DNA of 64,000 bases. Source: JAYODW01 sp038116745. GTDB taxonomy: Bacteria > Pseudomonadota > Gammaproteobacteria > Ga0077536. The translations under genes were made by a program, and so were the position numbers. The notes beneath the pieces were generated by a model. The model was not told where the DNA came from, searched no databases, and saw only the letters and a program-made list of their open reading frames with translations. The DNA lies in NCBI GenBank assembly GCA_038116745.1, contig JAYODW010000012.1:41283-105282 (forward strand), read 5' to 3'. This document shows, piece after piece, positions 8,624 through 17,359 of this stretch; position 1 is the stretch's first letter; each line of letters starts with the position of its first letter.

Positions 8624-9997
8624 ATGCGTGACCTGAAGCTTCCGCGAAACGTGAACCACATCTTGGGCCGCCTGCTCAGTTTGGCGCTTATCGTGCACGG
8701 TGGCGTCGCCGTAGCCGATGAGACCTGCCAGTCGCCCTACATGGCCAAGATCGTCGGCCAGGAAGACTATGTCTATGTCTGGACTCTGGGTGTGCAGGGA
8801 GTCGGTGACGAGCAGGACAAACTGGTGACCATTGACGTCAACCCGGCTTCAAGCAAATACGGGCAGATCATCCACAGCCTCTCCGTCGGGGGACGTAACG
8901 AAGCCCATCATTCGGGACTGACCGACGATCGCCGCTTTCTCTGGGCCGGAGGACTCGACACCAGCAAGATCTTCATCTTCGATGTCGCTACCAACCCGGC
9001 GCAACCGCGCCTGCACAAAACCATTACGGACTTCGTCGATAAAAGTGGCGGTGTCGTCGGGCCTCACACAACCTATGCCATGCCAGGGCGCATGCTGGTC
9101 ACGGGGCTGTCCAACCACCGCGATCACGGTGGTGAATCCGCCATGGTCGAATACACCAATGCCGGCGATTATGTCGCCACCTACTGGATGCCCAAAGACG
9201 GCGCGATGAATGGCGCCGTCAAGAGCGGACAGTTCGCCGACGGATACAACTACGACGTGAGGGCGCTGCCTCGACGCAACGTTCTCATCACCTCGTCCTT
9301 TACGGGGTGGAACAACTACATGATGGACCTCGGCAAAATGATGGCGGACGGCGAGGCCATGAAGCGCTTCGGGAACACAGCCGTGATCTGGAATCTGCAT
9401 ACACGCCAGCCCCGCAAAGTGCTGGACGTTCCCGGTGCACCGCTGGAGATCCGATGCGCTTGGGGCGCGCAGAACGACTACTGCTTCACGACCACCGCGC
9501 TGACGTCGAAAATCTGGCTTATCTACGAGCAGGAAGGAGACTGGCACGCGAAAGCCGTCGCCGATATCGGCGACGCGAGCAAAATTCCACTGCCGGTCGA
9601 CATCTCAATTTCAGCGGACGACAAACTGCTCTGGGTGAATACCTGGAACGATGGGATGACACGACTGTTTGATGTCTCTGACCCGCACGCCCCGACACAG
9701 GTCTACGAACAGAAAATCGGGGACCAGGTCAACATGCTGTCGCAGAGCTGGGACGGGAAACGGGTGTATTACACCTCGTCGCTCCTCGGCAACTGGGATA
9801 AGAAAGAGGGCAACGCGGGAGACGTGCAGTATTTCAAGGCCTACAGCTGGGATGGAGAGGCACTGCAGCAGGCTTTCACCATCGACTTCCTCGCCGAAAA
9901 ACTCGGCCGCCCGCACCAGATGCGCTTTGGCGCTCATGCGCTTTACGCTGCCGACACAGAGCGCGGATCGTCCCGGTCGCTGGCCGCGACGCCCTGA
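8624..9997 (+). CDS. mtoX: Methanethiol oxidase / selenium-binding protein (SBP56 family), secreted
   Basis: 457 residues. SBP56-family enzymes oxidise methanethiol with O2 to formaldehyde, sulfide and peroxide using copper, in the periplasm. Family motifs seen: the early YVYVWTLGVQGVGDEQDKL, NEAHHSGLTDDRRFLWAGG, TTYAMPGRMLVTGLSN, ADGYNYDVRALPRRNVLITS and a beta-propeller-like C-terminus. An N-terminal hydrophobic segment (about residues 13-32) fits export. The ATG has a GGAG about 8 bases upstream, and a TACAAT at 8580-8585 may be its -10 box. The next gene, 15 bp downstream, encodes the SCO1 and MauG functions that accompany mtoX in methylotrophs, which strongly supports methanethiol oxidase over other SBP56 roles. 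Activity itself is not shown by sequence. Confidence 0.88.
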   Translation: MRDLKLPRNVNHILGRLLSLALIVHGGVAVADETCQSPYMAKIVGQEDYVYVWTLGVQGVGDEQDKLVTIDVNPASSKYGQIIHSLSVGGRNEAHHSGLTDDRRFLWAGGLDTSKIFIFDVATNPAQPRLHKTITDFVDKSGGVVGPHTTYAMPGRMLVTGLSNHRDHGGESAMVEYTNAGDYVATYWMPKDGAMNGAVKSGQFADGYNYDVRALPRRNVLITSSFTGWNNYMMDLGKMMADGEAMKRFGNTAVIWNLHTRQPRKVLDVPGAPLEIRCAWGAQNDYCFTTTALTSKIWLIYEQEGDWHAKAVADIGDASKIPLPVDISISADDKLLWVNTWNDGMTRLFDVSDPHAPTQVYEQKIGDQVNMLSQSWDGKRVYYTSSLLGNWDKKEGNAGDVQYFKAYSWDGEALQQAFTIDFLAEKLGRPHQMRFGAHALYAADTERGSSRSLAATP

Positions 9998-10012
9998 CAC
10001 AGCGCAGAGCGC

Positions 10013-11836
10013 GTGAGTGTTCTGCAGCGCCGGGGACGACCCCTGGCCCGTCTGCTTGCCGCTGTTGCGCTGAGCACAGCGGCACATACACACGCACACC
10101 AGGTCTCGACTGCGCCGCCAGTCGCTGCCGCGCCCGGCTATCAGGCGCTCGAGTACGAAGCGCCGGTTGCTGGCAGTTATAAGCTACCCCTGCTGGGCGC
10201 GGCCACGGATGGGCGAGTCGTCGACAGCATGGGGAAGACGGGCCGGCTGCATGAGCTTTTCGGCTCCGGGGTAACTGTCCTCGCGTTCATCTACACCCAG
10301 TGTGACGACGTCAACGGGTGCCCGCTCGCAACGTACGTGATGGGGCAGATCGCCAGGCGCCTGCAGCAGCAGGAGGACCTCGGAGGACGCGTCAAACTGA
10401 TCAGCTTCAGTTTCGACGTCGCGCACGACACGCCGTCCGCACTCGCGGATTATGCCGCTGCGTTCCGGCCTGACGGCGCAAACTGGACGTTCGCCACCGC
10501 CCCGAGCGAGGCCGCACTTGAACCGATTCTCAGCGGCTATGAGCAGACGGTGCTGCGCAGTGACACCCACAGCTTTTCGCATATCCTGCGCGTGTTTCTG
10601 ATTGATCAAGATTCCCAGATCAGGAATATCTACAGCACCGCCTTTCTTCATACAGACACCCTGGCCGCAGACATCCGTACGGTGCTGATCGAACAGGGTG
10701 ACCTCAAGACCGTAGTTCCGGACAAAACGAGCACCGCTCGCTCGATGAATGCTGCTTCGCATAACGAGCACGCTGCATTGCTCGGCCTGCCGCACCGAGA
10801 AGCCATGAACGGCCCGGAACCGACAGAGGCACAGATCGCGCTCGGCGGGCGTTTGTTCTTCGATCGCCGACTGTCCTTAAACAACACCATTTCCTGCGCC
10901 ATGTGCCACATCCCAGCACAGGGCTTCGCTGCGAACGAACTGGCAACTGCCGTAGGCATTGAAGGCAGAACTGTAAAACGCAATGCACCCTCTCTGCTCA
11001 ACGTCGGCTATCTGCGGGATCTTTTTCACGACGCACGCGAGAATCGGCTGGAGCAGCAGGTCTGGTCGCCCCTGCTCGCTGCCAACGAAATGGGAAATCC
11101 CTCCGTAGGCTTCGTGCTCGACAGACTCCGGGCGCTGCCTGACTATGAAGCAGAATTCCAGACGGCACTCGGAGCCGATATCAGCATGGAAAGCCTGGGT
11201 CGCGCGCTGGCGGCCTACCAGCGCAGCCTGCAGGCTGCGGGCACGCCTTTTGATCGCTGGTATTTCGGTGGGCAGAAGGATGCACTGAGCGACAGCGCCA
11301 GACGCGGTTTCAGAGTTTTTGAGGGCAAAGGAAACTGCGTCGGATGCCACTCTTTCAACCGGGACAGTGCTTTGTTCACAGATCAGAAACTGCACAACAC
11401 GGGAATTGGCTACCTCGCTTCAATGCAGCCAGACGGCGGGTCACTACGCATATCAGAGCTCGCTCCCGGGGTCACCCTCAGCTATGACCTCGCTTATGTG
11501 GCGCCGTCGGCAGAAAAACCGCCGAACGATCTGGGGCGCTATGAGATTACCCAGAACCCGGACGATCGCTGGCAATTCCGTACACCCAGCCTGCGCAACG
11601 TTGCCCTGACGGCGCCCTACATGCACAACGGCTCGCTCGCCAGCCTTGACGACGTAATCGACTTCTACGACGCCGGGGGTGTCCCGAATGAGCTGCTCGA
11701 TAATCAGATTCGTCCGCTCGAGCTGACCGCGGAAGAACGCGATGACCTTCGCGAATTCCTGCTCAGCCTGACCAGCCCTGAAGTACCGCGTCTCGAGGCC
11801 CGTGCCCGGGCGATCGAAATCGGCAATCCGCAATGA
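10013..11836 (+). CDS. Fusion of SCO1-type copper chaperone and di-haem MauG/cytochrome c peroxidase
   Basis: 607 residues from a GTG. Signal region, then a thioredoxin-fold SCO1/SenC domain (about 50-230) with Cys97 and Cys103 in YTQCDDVNGCPL and His186/His190 in SDTHSFSHILRVFLID. The Cys pair is spaced by five residues rather than the usual three. A linker (about 231-265) leads to a MauG/CcpA-type domain with two CxxCH haem sites, CAMCH (295-299) and CVGCH (442-446), and a C-terminal RTPSLRNVALTAPYMHNG signature. In mtoX loci SCO1 and MauG are normally separate genes thought to metallate and modify MtoX; here both are in one polypeptide, 15 bp behind mtoX. There is no internal stop or frameshift, so this is a real fusion. 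Confidence 0.9.
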   Translation: MSVLQRRGRPLARLLAAVALSTAAHTHAHQVSTAPPVAAAPGYQALEYEAPVAGSYKLPLLGAATDGRVVDSMGKTGRLHELFGSGVTVLAFIYTQCDDVNGCPLATYVMGQIARRLQQQEDLGGRVKLISFSFDVAHDTPSALADYAAAFRPDGANWTFATAPSEAALEPILSGYEQTVLRSDTHSFSHILRVFLIDQDSQIRNIYSTAFLHTDTLAADIRTVLIEQGDLKTVVPDKTSTARSMNAASHNEHAALLGLPHREAMNGPEPTEAQIALGGRLFFDRRLSLNNTISCAMCHIPAQGFAANELATAVGIEGRTVKRNAPSLLNVGYLRDLFHDARENRLEQQVWSPLLAANEMGNPSVGFVLDRLRALPDYEAEFQTALGADISMESLGRALAAYQRSLQAAGTPFDRWYFGGQKDALSDSARRGFRVFEGKGNCVGCHSFNRDSALFTDQKLHNTGIGYLASMQPDGGSLRISELAPGVTLSYDLAYVAPSAEKPPNDLGRYEITQNPDDRWQFRTPSLRNVALTAPYMHNGSLASLDDVIDFYDAGGVPNELLDNQIRPLELTAEERDDLREFLLSLTSPEVPRLEARARAIEIGNPQ

Positions 11837-11924
11837 CGACTCCAGATAAGGGAAGCCGAGTTAACGCTCACCGCTCCATGGAACTCCCGGCTCATCCCCT
11901 GACAGGTAGTCACCAGGCGACACC

Positions 11925-13241
11925 GTGACGCTGCGCTCGTTCCTATTCCTGCAAGGGGCTACCAGTCCGTTCTTCTCCCGATTGGGTCAGGCGCTGAAGC
12001 GTCAGGGACATACCGTTAATCGGATTAATTTCAACGTTGGGGATAGGGTCTACTGGTGGGGTAACCCGGCGTGGAATTACCGGGGAAACGCTGACGCCTT
12101 TCAGAGCTACCTGGAACAACGTCTGACCGATTGCAAGGCAACCGATCTCATTGCGCTTGGCGACACTCGGCCTCTCCATCAACCGGCTGTGACGTTTGCC
12201 AGAGCGCGTGGTCTGCGGCTCCATGTTGTCGAGGAGGGCTACTTCCGTCCCAACTGGCTGACCTTCGAGCGCGACGGGATCAACGGCTATTCGCGCCTGC
12301 CACGGGATCCTGCGTGGTACCGGGAAGCTGCCCGGCTCGTTCCCGACTATGGCAACGGCGTCAGCGTGCACAACCCCACAGCACTCATCGCGGCCCATGA
12401 GCTCGCCTACCACATCCCTGGACTGCTGAACCCGTTACTCTACCCCGGTTATCAGACGCATCGCCCTAATGTCTCACCGGTGGAATTCTGGGGATGGTGC
12501 CGACGTTTCGTTCGCATGCCTGCTTACGAACGCCGAGATCAGCAAACAATTGCGGATCTGCTTGCTGGCAGGCGGCCCTTTTATCTATTTCCATTGCAGA
12601 TCAACGGCGACAGCCAGATCCGCTATCACAGCGGCTCGCACGGGATCCCTCAGATCATCAAGCGAGTGATCAATTCATTTTTTCGACACGCGCCCGAACA
12701 CGCCATGCTGGTGATCAAAAACCATCCGCTAGACACCGGGCTTATTGATTATTCTGACTGGATTGCGCGCCTCGAGCGCCGGCTTGGTGTCCACGGCCGT
12801 ATTCTCTACCTCGAATCCGGCAAGCTCCCGCCACTGCTGCAGAAGGCGCGGGGGTTGGTCACCGTCAACAGCTCGGTCGGCACGTCGGCCCTGATCAATA
12901 ACTGTCCGGTCATCGCGCTCGGCAAAGCTATCTACGCCATCCCCGGTCTTACCTTTCAGGCGGAGCTTGACGCGTTCTGGCAGCACGGCGAAAAACCTGA
13001 CAGGACCCTGCTGCGGAGCTTTCGCAAGACGGTGATCCACACCGCACAGGTTAATGGCGGTTTCTATTCCAGGGCCGGCATTTCGCTCGGCGTCGCGAAC
13101 TGCTGCGCTCGCCTGGCAACGACGACTGATCCTCTCGAAGAGCTGATCAGCGCTATCGGCCTGGACTCGAGGCAAGCGGATAGTTCACAACAGGTTCTGC
13201 AGCCAGGGTCCGGCAACGCTGGGCCTGAACAGGTTCAGTAG
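11925..13241 (+). CDS. kpsS: Capsular polysaccharide glycosyltransferase/export protein, KpsS-like
   Basis: 438 residues from a GTG. The KpsS family adds the first beta-Kdo residues to the lipid anchor of group 2 capsules at the cytoplasmic face. Recognisable segments: FLQGATSPFFSRLGQALKRQGHTV at the start of the fold, WWGNPAWNYRG, VVEEGYFRPNWLTFERDGIN, and the C-terminal KNHPLD and VTVNSSVGTSAL motifs of the nucleotide-sugar site. Its partner KpsC and transporter genes are not in the window, so it may serve another Kdo-linked glycan. It lies 88 bp after the SCO1-MauG gene and its stop overlaps the convergent cupredoxin gene by 7 bp. Confidence 0.85.
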   Translation: MTLRSFLFLQGATSPFFSRLGQALKRQGHTVNRINFNVGDRVYWWGNPAWNYRGNADAFQSYLEQRLTDCKATDLIALGDTRPLHQPAVTFARARGLRLHVVEEGYFRPNWLTFERDGINGYSRLPRDPAWYREAARLVPDYGNGVSVHNPTALIAAHELAYHIPGLLNPLLYPGYQTHRPNVSPVEFWGWCRRFVRMPAYERRDQQTIADLLAGRRPFYLFPLQINGDSQIRYHSGSHGIPQIIKRVINSFFRHAPEHAMLVIKNHPLDTGLIDYSDWIARLERRLGVHGRILYLESGKLPPLLQKARGLVTVNSSVGTSALINNCPVIALGKAIYAIPGLTFQAELDAFWQHGEKPDRTLLRSFRKTVIHTAQVNGGFYSRAGISLGVANCCARLATTTDPLEELISAIGLDSRQADSSQQVLQPGSGNAGPEQVQ

Positions 13242-13825
13242 CGATCCGGAAAGCGCGGCGCGGTCAGCCCGGGAATACCTGGTAGATCAGCCTCTCCATC
13301 ACCCACGATCAGCTGAGCCTTGAGGCCCTGTTCCATGTGATGCGAGATGTCACAGTGCACCAGATAGGTTCGAGCGTCGCTCGGCACAATGAGCGTCCCC
13401 TGTCGCCGGGCACCGCCGCTCGTTTCCAGATGAAACATACCGTGAGGATGCAGGTACCGCGGTAGGCCATGAACCATCCATTGATGGCGCACCGAATCTT
13501 CATTGATCAGTGTCACCGTCACCCGGCTGCACGGCGGTACCCGCCATTCATGCTGGTTATAGCCGAAGGTACGACCGGTCACCGCATAGGACCGTCCCAC
13601 CCGAACTTCAAAATCGATCTCTGCCGCGACATCGTCGCAGTCCCGCGGCAGCGTGTCGGCGTTCGGGTACATCGTCATACCCTCGCGGTCCAGCGTCATG
13701 TCGTGACCTTCCCCGCGTTCGGCATGGGCATGATGGTCATGATGCGGCTCCGCGGTCAGTGCGGCGCTGACCATCGCCATACAACACACCGCCACCAACC
13801 TTGCACTACGTTGCAACGCATTCAT
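13235..13825 (-). CDS. Secreted cupredoxin with His-rich N-terminus, last gene of the CuMMO operon
   Basis: 196 residues: signal peptide (about 1-25), a His-rich segment (HHDHHAHAERGEGHDM), then one cupredoxin domain. Type 1 copper ligands are recognisable as the His in SVRHQWMVHGLPRY and the C-terminal cluster YLVHCDISHHMEQGL (Cys, His, Met), so it should bind a blue or related copper centre in the periplasm. ATG overlaps the stop of the multicopper oxidase as ATGA. Likely roles are copper delivery to the monooxygenase or electron transfer to or from it; neither is shown. The His-rich head could store Cu(I)/Cu(II). Confidence 0.8.
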   Translation of the reverse strand: MNALQRSARLVAVCCMAMVSAALTAEPHHDHHAHAERGEGHDMTLDREGMTMYPNADTLPRDCDDVAAEIDFEVRVGRSYAVTGRTFGYNQHEWRVPPCSRVTVTLINEDSVRHQWMVHGLPRYLHPHGMFHLETSGGARRQGTLIVPSDARTYLVHCDISHHMEQGLKAQLIVGDGEADLPGIPGLTAPRFPDRY

Positions 13826-15501
13826 AACCGATCGCGTCGACGCCAGATCCAGAGCGCAAGCAGGAGCATGACGCCGGCAACAAAGCCCACGCGCCGGAGA
13901 TCCAGCCCGACCCGCGATGCGGGCGGCGCCAGTTCATCGAGCCCCATACCGGTAAACACCGGCAGGCGACCGCGGTAGTAATCCGGATCAAAATAAAGAC
14001 CGAGATGTTCCCGTGCGGTCGCCGTCAGCGGCAGACCACGCGAGCCGAGGTGATCGGCATACACCAGCAGACTGATGTCCCCGCCGGGCCCGATGCCGTC
14101 TGAGGTCACAGCCTGCTCCCGGTGATCGTGCATCAACCAGGCGCCGGGGCCGTAACTGTGACGTCCGTCGTTGACCCCGCTCACGGTAAGGTCGAAGCGC
14201 TGCGCGGGCGGGATCCAGAAGACGTCACGTTGCTCGGGCGCAACCAGCGCAACGCCGTCGACATGTGACAGCAGCGGCTTATGTCCGTGGAAGTGCAGCG
14301 ACACGGCCTCGTTACCGCCGTTCAGAACGTGCAGCAATGCTTGTTTATCAGACTCCATCACAACCAGCGACTCGCGCAGCGTAAAAGGGAAAGAACGCCC
14401 GTTGAGGAGGAAATATTCCGGCACGCGCTGGGTTACGTTATAAGCTCGATGCACCTCGCGGGAGGTCAGTCTCGGATCCGTGTACCGCTGGATCTTCTCG
14501 TTCAGGTCCCGGTCGATTTCAAAGTAATGCAGGTCATATTCGCGGGCGTGCTGCTCACGCGCGGCCACAGACGGGACGCGCACCCGCCCTCCGCCGATAT
14601 TGAACGTCTGCAGCGTGTTATTTGGACGGTTCTCTTCAACGATGAACATCCCCTGCAATCCCATCAGGATATGCGTATGGGGCTGCACATGGCAGTGGTA
14701 GAACGCTGTGCCCGGGTGCCGCGGGATCAGGTGGTACTGCCGCGCCGACCCGGGCGCTACGGGTGTCTCGCTCCACATCGGCACGCCATCATTGCCACTG
14801 CCATCGGCCTGCTTAAATGGATGGTCAACGCCGTGCAGGTGCAGCGTGTGAGGAAGATAGTGCGTGTTTTCCAGGGTGATGAACACCTCGTCACCCTGCT
14901 CGACGCGAATAGATGGCGAAGGCGCCCGGACGAGACGGTTCGAGACCGGCGACTCGAGGTTAATCGTCGTCATCCCGCGACTTTTTGGGGCGAATACCCA
15001 AAGGCCCGGCAGGATCCCCGGCGCGATCTCAAACTGCGGCACGAGTTCAGGGGAATCTGGGGAAACTCCGTTCAGCTCCATGACTTCGAGGCGGATATGG
15101 ATCAGATCGGGATCCCCATCGCCATCACGGTCATCGGATTTCTCGACCGCATCCGGCGCCAGCAACGACTGCATGAGGACATCGTGCGGCGCGTTGTTTC
15201 CTCCCAGAACCGACACCGCCACGTCGTAAGGATTGTCGGGCAGGCAATCTTCTACCGCGCTGATGCCAACACCTGCGATCGTGACCGCCTCGCGCCAAGG
15301 CCCGTTTTCCGGCGGACAGATCTGATCAAGATCCAGGGGAGCATGCTGTGCGGGCGCCGATCGAGGAGCCGATGTGTACACGCGCTCGCCCAGCACACTG
15401 AAATAAACCGCTTGCCAGGACACCGGCAGCTGCTCGGTGGGCGCCGTCAGGACGATCAAAGTCAACGCCAGCAACGCCAGCAGAAGACGGAAAAACCTCA
15501 C
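13822..15501 (-). CDS. Membrane-anchored multicopper oxidase in the CuMMO operon
   Basis: 559 residues: N-terminal hydrophobic segment (about 4-20), cupredoxin domains, and a C-terminal helix (about 533-551) ending RRRDRL, so it is probably periplasmic and anchored. Copper motifs: HTLHLHG (218-224), FYHCHVQPHTHILM (267-280, HCH with the type 1 Cys270), SLHFHGH (401-407) and MHDH (457-460). The type 1 site is therefore in the first half, and the last motif lacks Cys. A long insert precedes the first copper motif (about 50-190), including DDRDGDGDPD, which resembles a Ca-binding loop. Stop/start overlaps (ATGA) on both sides show tight coupling. Candidate roles: Cu(I) oxidase or an oxidase accepting electrons from alcohol oxidation. 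Confidence 0.85.
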   Translation of the reverse strand: MRFFRLLLALLALTLIVLTAPTEQLPVSWQAVYFSVLGERVYTSAPRSAPAQHAPLDLDQICPPENGPWREAVTIAGVGISAVEDCLPDNPYDVAVSVLGGNNAPHDVLMQSLLAPDAVEKSDDRDGDGDPDLIHIRLEVMELNGVSPDSPELVPQFEIAPGILPGLWVFAPKSRGMTTINLESPVSNRLVRAPSPSIRVEQGDEVFITLENTHYLPHTLHLHGVDHPFKQADGSGNDGVPMWSETPVAPGSARQYHLIPRHPGTAFYHCHVQPHTHILMGLQGMFIVEENRPNNTLQTFNIGGGRVRVPSVAAREQHAREYDLHYFEIDRDLNEKIQRYTDPRLTSREVHRAYNVTQRVPEYFLLNGRSFPFTLRESLVVMESDKQALLHVLNGGNEAVSLHFHGHKPLLSHVDGVALVAPEQRDVFWIPPAQRFDLTVSGVNDGRHSYGPGAWLMHDHREQAVTSDGIGPGGDISLLVYADHLGSRGLPLTATAREHLGLYFDPDYYRGRLPVFTGMGLDELAPPASRVGLDLRRVGFVAGVMLLLALWIWRRRDRL

Positions 15502-16115
15502 CCCGACAACGACTCCTCAGGTTTCGCGCTACGCCGGCGTCCGGAAAAGACCGCCAGCCCCAGGCCGAAAATTACCGCGGCAGAAACCCAGCCCCAGCCG
15601 GTGGTCCAATCCGTCCGGCCTACTGCAAACGGGAACACAGAGCGGAATTCGCGGTTACTGCCCGGGTCACGCGCAGTCACGATACCGATAAAGTCCCCAC
15701 CCTGAGGGAAATCGAGCTCCACACTGAAACTGCCGCGCGGATAGACGGCGGCAGGCACACTGTGTACCAGCGTTTGCGCGACCCCGGCTTCAGCACCTAT
15801 ATCCTCCCACGTAGCCGCGACGCCCTTGCCCGTCACATTGCGCACGACGCGGAAATCGACCTCCATCGCGCGGAGAGACGCGTCCAGAAAATCCAGCACA
15901 ATAATCGCCCCACCGAATTCAGGGATATCCTCACAGAACTCCTGGGACGCGCGCCGCGCAGGCTGGTAGCCCGTGAAATGGGCCCGATACGGACCAAGCT
16001 GCATCACGCAGGTGTCATCTTCCACCGACACGCCGCCGTGAGCCGCAGCACCCGCGGTCAGGCAGACCAGCGCGCAGCCCAGCGCGATCTGGCAGAAACT
16101 GCCTAGAGCCAGCAC
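15498..16115 (-). CDS. Periplasmic accessory protein with C-terminal membrane helix, CuMMO operon
   Basis: About 205 residues from the GTG at 16113-16115, which directly follows the pmoB stop; an upstream ATG at 16181 would overlap pmoB by 65 bp. Signal segment, then a periplasmic domain beginning HGGVSVEDDTCVMQLG with a second Cys in EFCEDIP, beta-rich sequence, and one C-terminal helix (GWGWVSAAVIFGLGLAVF) with a positive tail. The layout (periplasmic beta domain plus one C-terminal anchor, directly after pmoB) is that of PmoD/AmoD-type accessory proteins, but I cannot show homology to them and no CuA-type ligand set is evident. The mature N-terminus (His-Gly-Gly) could bind copper. It overlaps the oxidase start as ATGA. 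Confidence 0.7.
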   Translation of the reverse strand: MLALGSFCQIALGCALVCLTAGAAAHGGVSVEDDTCVMQLGPYRAHFTGYQPARRASQEFCEDIPEFGGAIIVLDFLDASLRAMEVDFRVVRNVTGKGVAATWEDIGAEAGVAQTLVHSVPAAVYPRGSFSVELDFPQGGDFIGIVTARDPGSNREFRSVFPFAVGRTDWTTGWGWVSAAVIFGLGLAVFSGRRRSAKPEESLSG

Positions 16116-16116
16116 G

Positions 16117-17358
16117 TCAATGAAAAACCGGCAGCATGGGGCCGCCGATCTCGACAATTTCCCGCGCGCCATCCTCAGCATCGAAAAAGAGCAGACCAGC
16201 GATGATGCTGTCGGGATCGTTGATCATGTGCACAAGACGCTGGGTTTCCCAGAGTGCGTCTTCAGCGTAGACCTGCATACGCCGGGTCTCCCCTGGCTGA
16301 AGGACGTCACTGTCAACCCGCAGCCCGTAAGGTGCAACCAGGTCATGGCTGTCCTCGGGCTGTACGGTAAGCGCACGGTCGTTGATGAAGCGGATATTCG
16401 CCGTGGAAAATTCAGTCAGACGCAACGGCTTCGGGGTCCGATTGGTGACCTCAAGGTCCATTTCAAAGCTGCGCCCTGGAATACGGTAGCGGGCGCTCTG
16501 CAGCTGCACCTCAATCAAGGGTTCTGCCGCCGCTTTGGCCGGCACGGTAACCCGCGCTGTCCTCAGGGGCGTCGTCACTGGATACATGCGCTCGGCCCAC
16601 TGAAAACCGACCGCCACTACAATGAGAGTGCCGATTAAAAAAGCCACCGCTACCCGACGGTCCTGCCCGCTGATCACCGCGTCACCGTCACCGCTATCCG
16701 CTTCTGCAGCTTCAACCTGTCTGAGCCTGGGAATAAACAAAGGCCGCTGACGCAGCCAGTAGGCCAGCCAGGCGCCGCCGATAACGAACCAGATGATGTG
16801 CCAGGCGGCAATCGTACCCAGGTTGAAGGTTTCCAAGTCCACAGCACGCCCGAACATGGTGGTCACTTCGTTCTCGAAATTCGCCGGGTCGCCCGTGACC
16901 TCAATCCAGCGCCCCGGCCCGACCATGCCGCCCGCATCCTTGACGCTCAGCACCGGGTGGACGTGAATACGCCCCGGACGCCGGGCTTTGAGCACCATTT
17001 CAAATGCGTAGTCACGACCAAGTTCGAGCGCGGTGGACTGCACCATGCTGACGCCATCAATAGTCGAAGACACGCGTATGAAATTCGGCCCCGCGGTCCC
17101 GGCGTTGAGAAACACCTGTCCTTCCACCGAGGGGATCTGTGGCGGCCAGAATGCCGAAGTGCGGAAATGCCCACTGATGCGCACTTCCTCGCCAATCTGG
17201 ACAGCACGCGGTGAAAACTCCACGTCATACCAGTTGATGGTGCGCATGCGCGTATTGGCCTGCTGGGCGCGCTCGCCATGTGCCACCGCGAGCAGTGGGA
17301 ATATGAGCAGCAGAAGCAGGCCCGTACGTACAAACGCGGCTGCCTCCGGTATGCGCAT
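16117..17358 (-). CDS. pmoB: Copper membrane monooxygenase subunit B (PmoB/AmoB-like)
   Basis: 413 residues. Periplasmic cupredoxin-bearing subunit of the CuMMO. Signal peptide to about residue 26, mature N-terminus HGERAQQANTRMRTINWYD. The CuB ligands are all present: His27, His132 and His134 (in RIHVHPVLSVKDAG), matching His33/137/139 of Methylococcus PmoB. Residue 42 is Asn where that enzyme has His48 of the bis-His site; the same change is known in alphaproteobacterial methanotrophs. Two helices follow (about 181-203 and 227-246), then the second cupredoxin domain. It starts one base after the pmoA stop. The substrate (methane, ammonia, alkane or alkene) cannot be read directly. Confidence 0.95.
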   Translation of the reverse strand: MRIPEAAAFVRTGLLLLLIFPLLAVAHGERAQQANTRMRTINWYDVEFSPRAVQIGEEVRISGHFRTSAFWPPQIPSVEGQVFLNAGTAGPNFIRVSSTIDGVSMVQSTALELGRDYAFEMVLKARRPGRIHVHPVLSVKDAGGMVGPGRWIEVTGDPANFENEVTTMFGRAVDLETFNLGTIAAWHIIWFVIGGAWLAYWLRQRPLFIPRLRQVEAAEADSGDGDAVISGQDRRVAVAFLIGTLIVVAVGFQWAERMYPVTTPLRTARVTVPAKAAAEPLIEVQLQSARYRIPGRSFEMDLEVTNRTPKPLRLTEFSTANIRFINDRALTVQPEDSHDLVAPYGLRVDSDVLQPGETRRMQVYAEDALWETQRLVHMINDPDSIIAGLLFFDAEDGAREIVEIGGPMLPVFH

Positions 17359-17359
17359 G

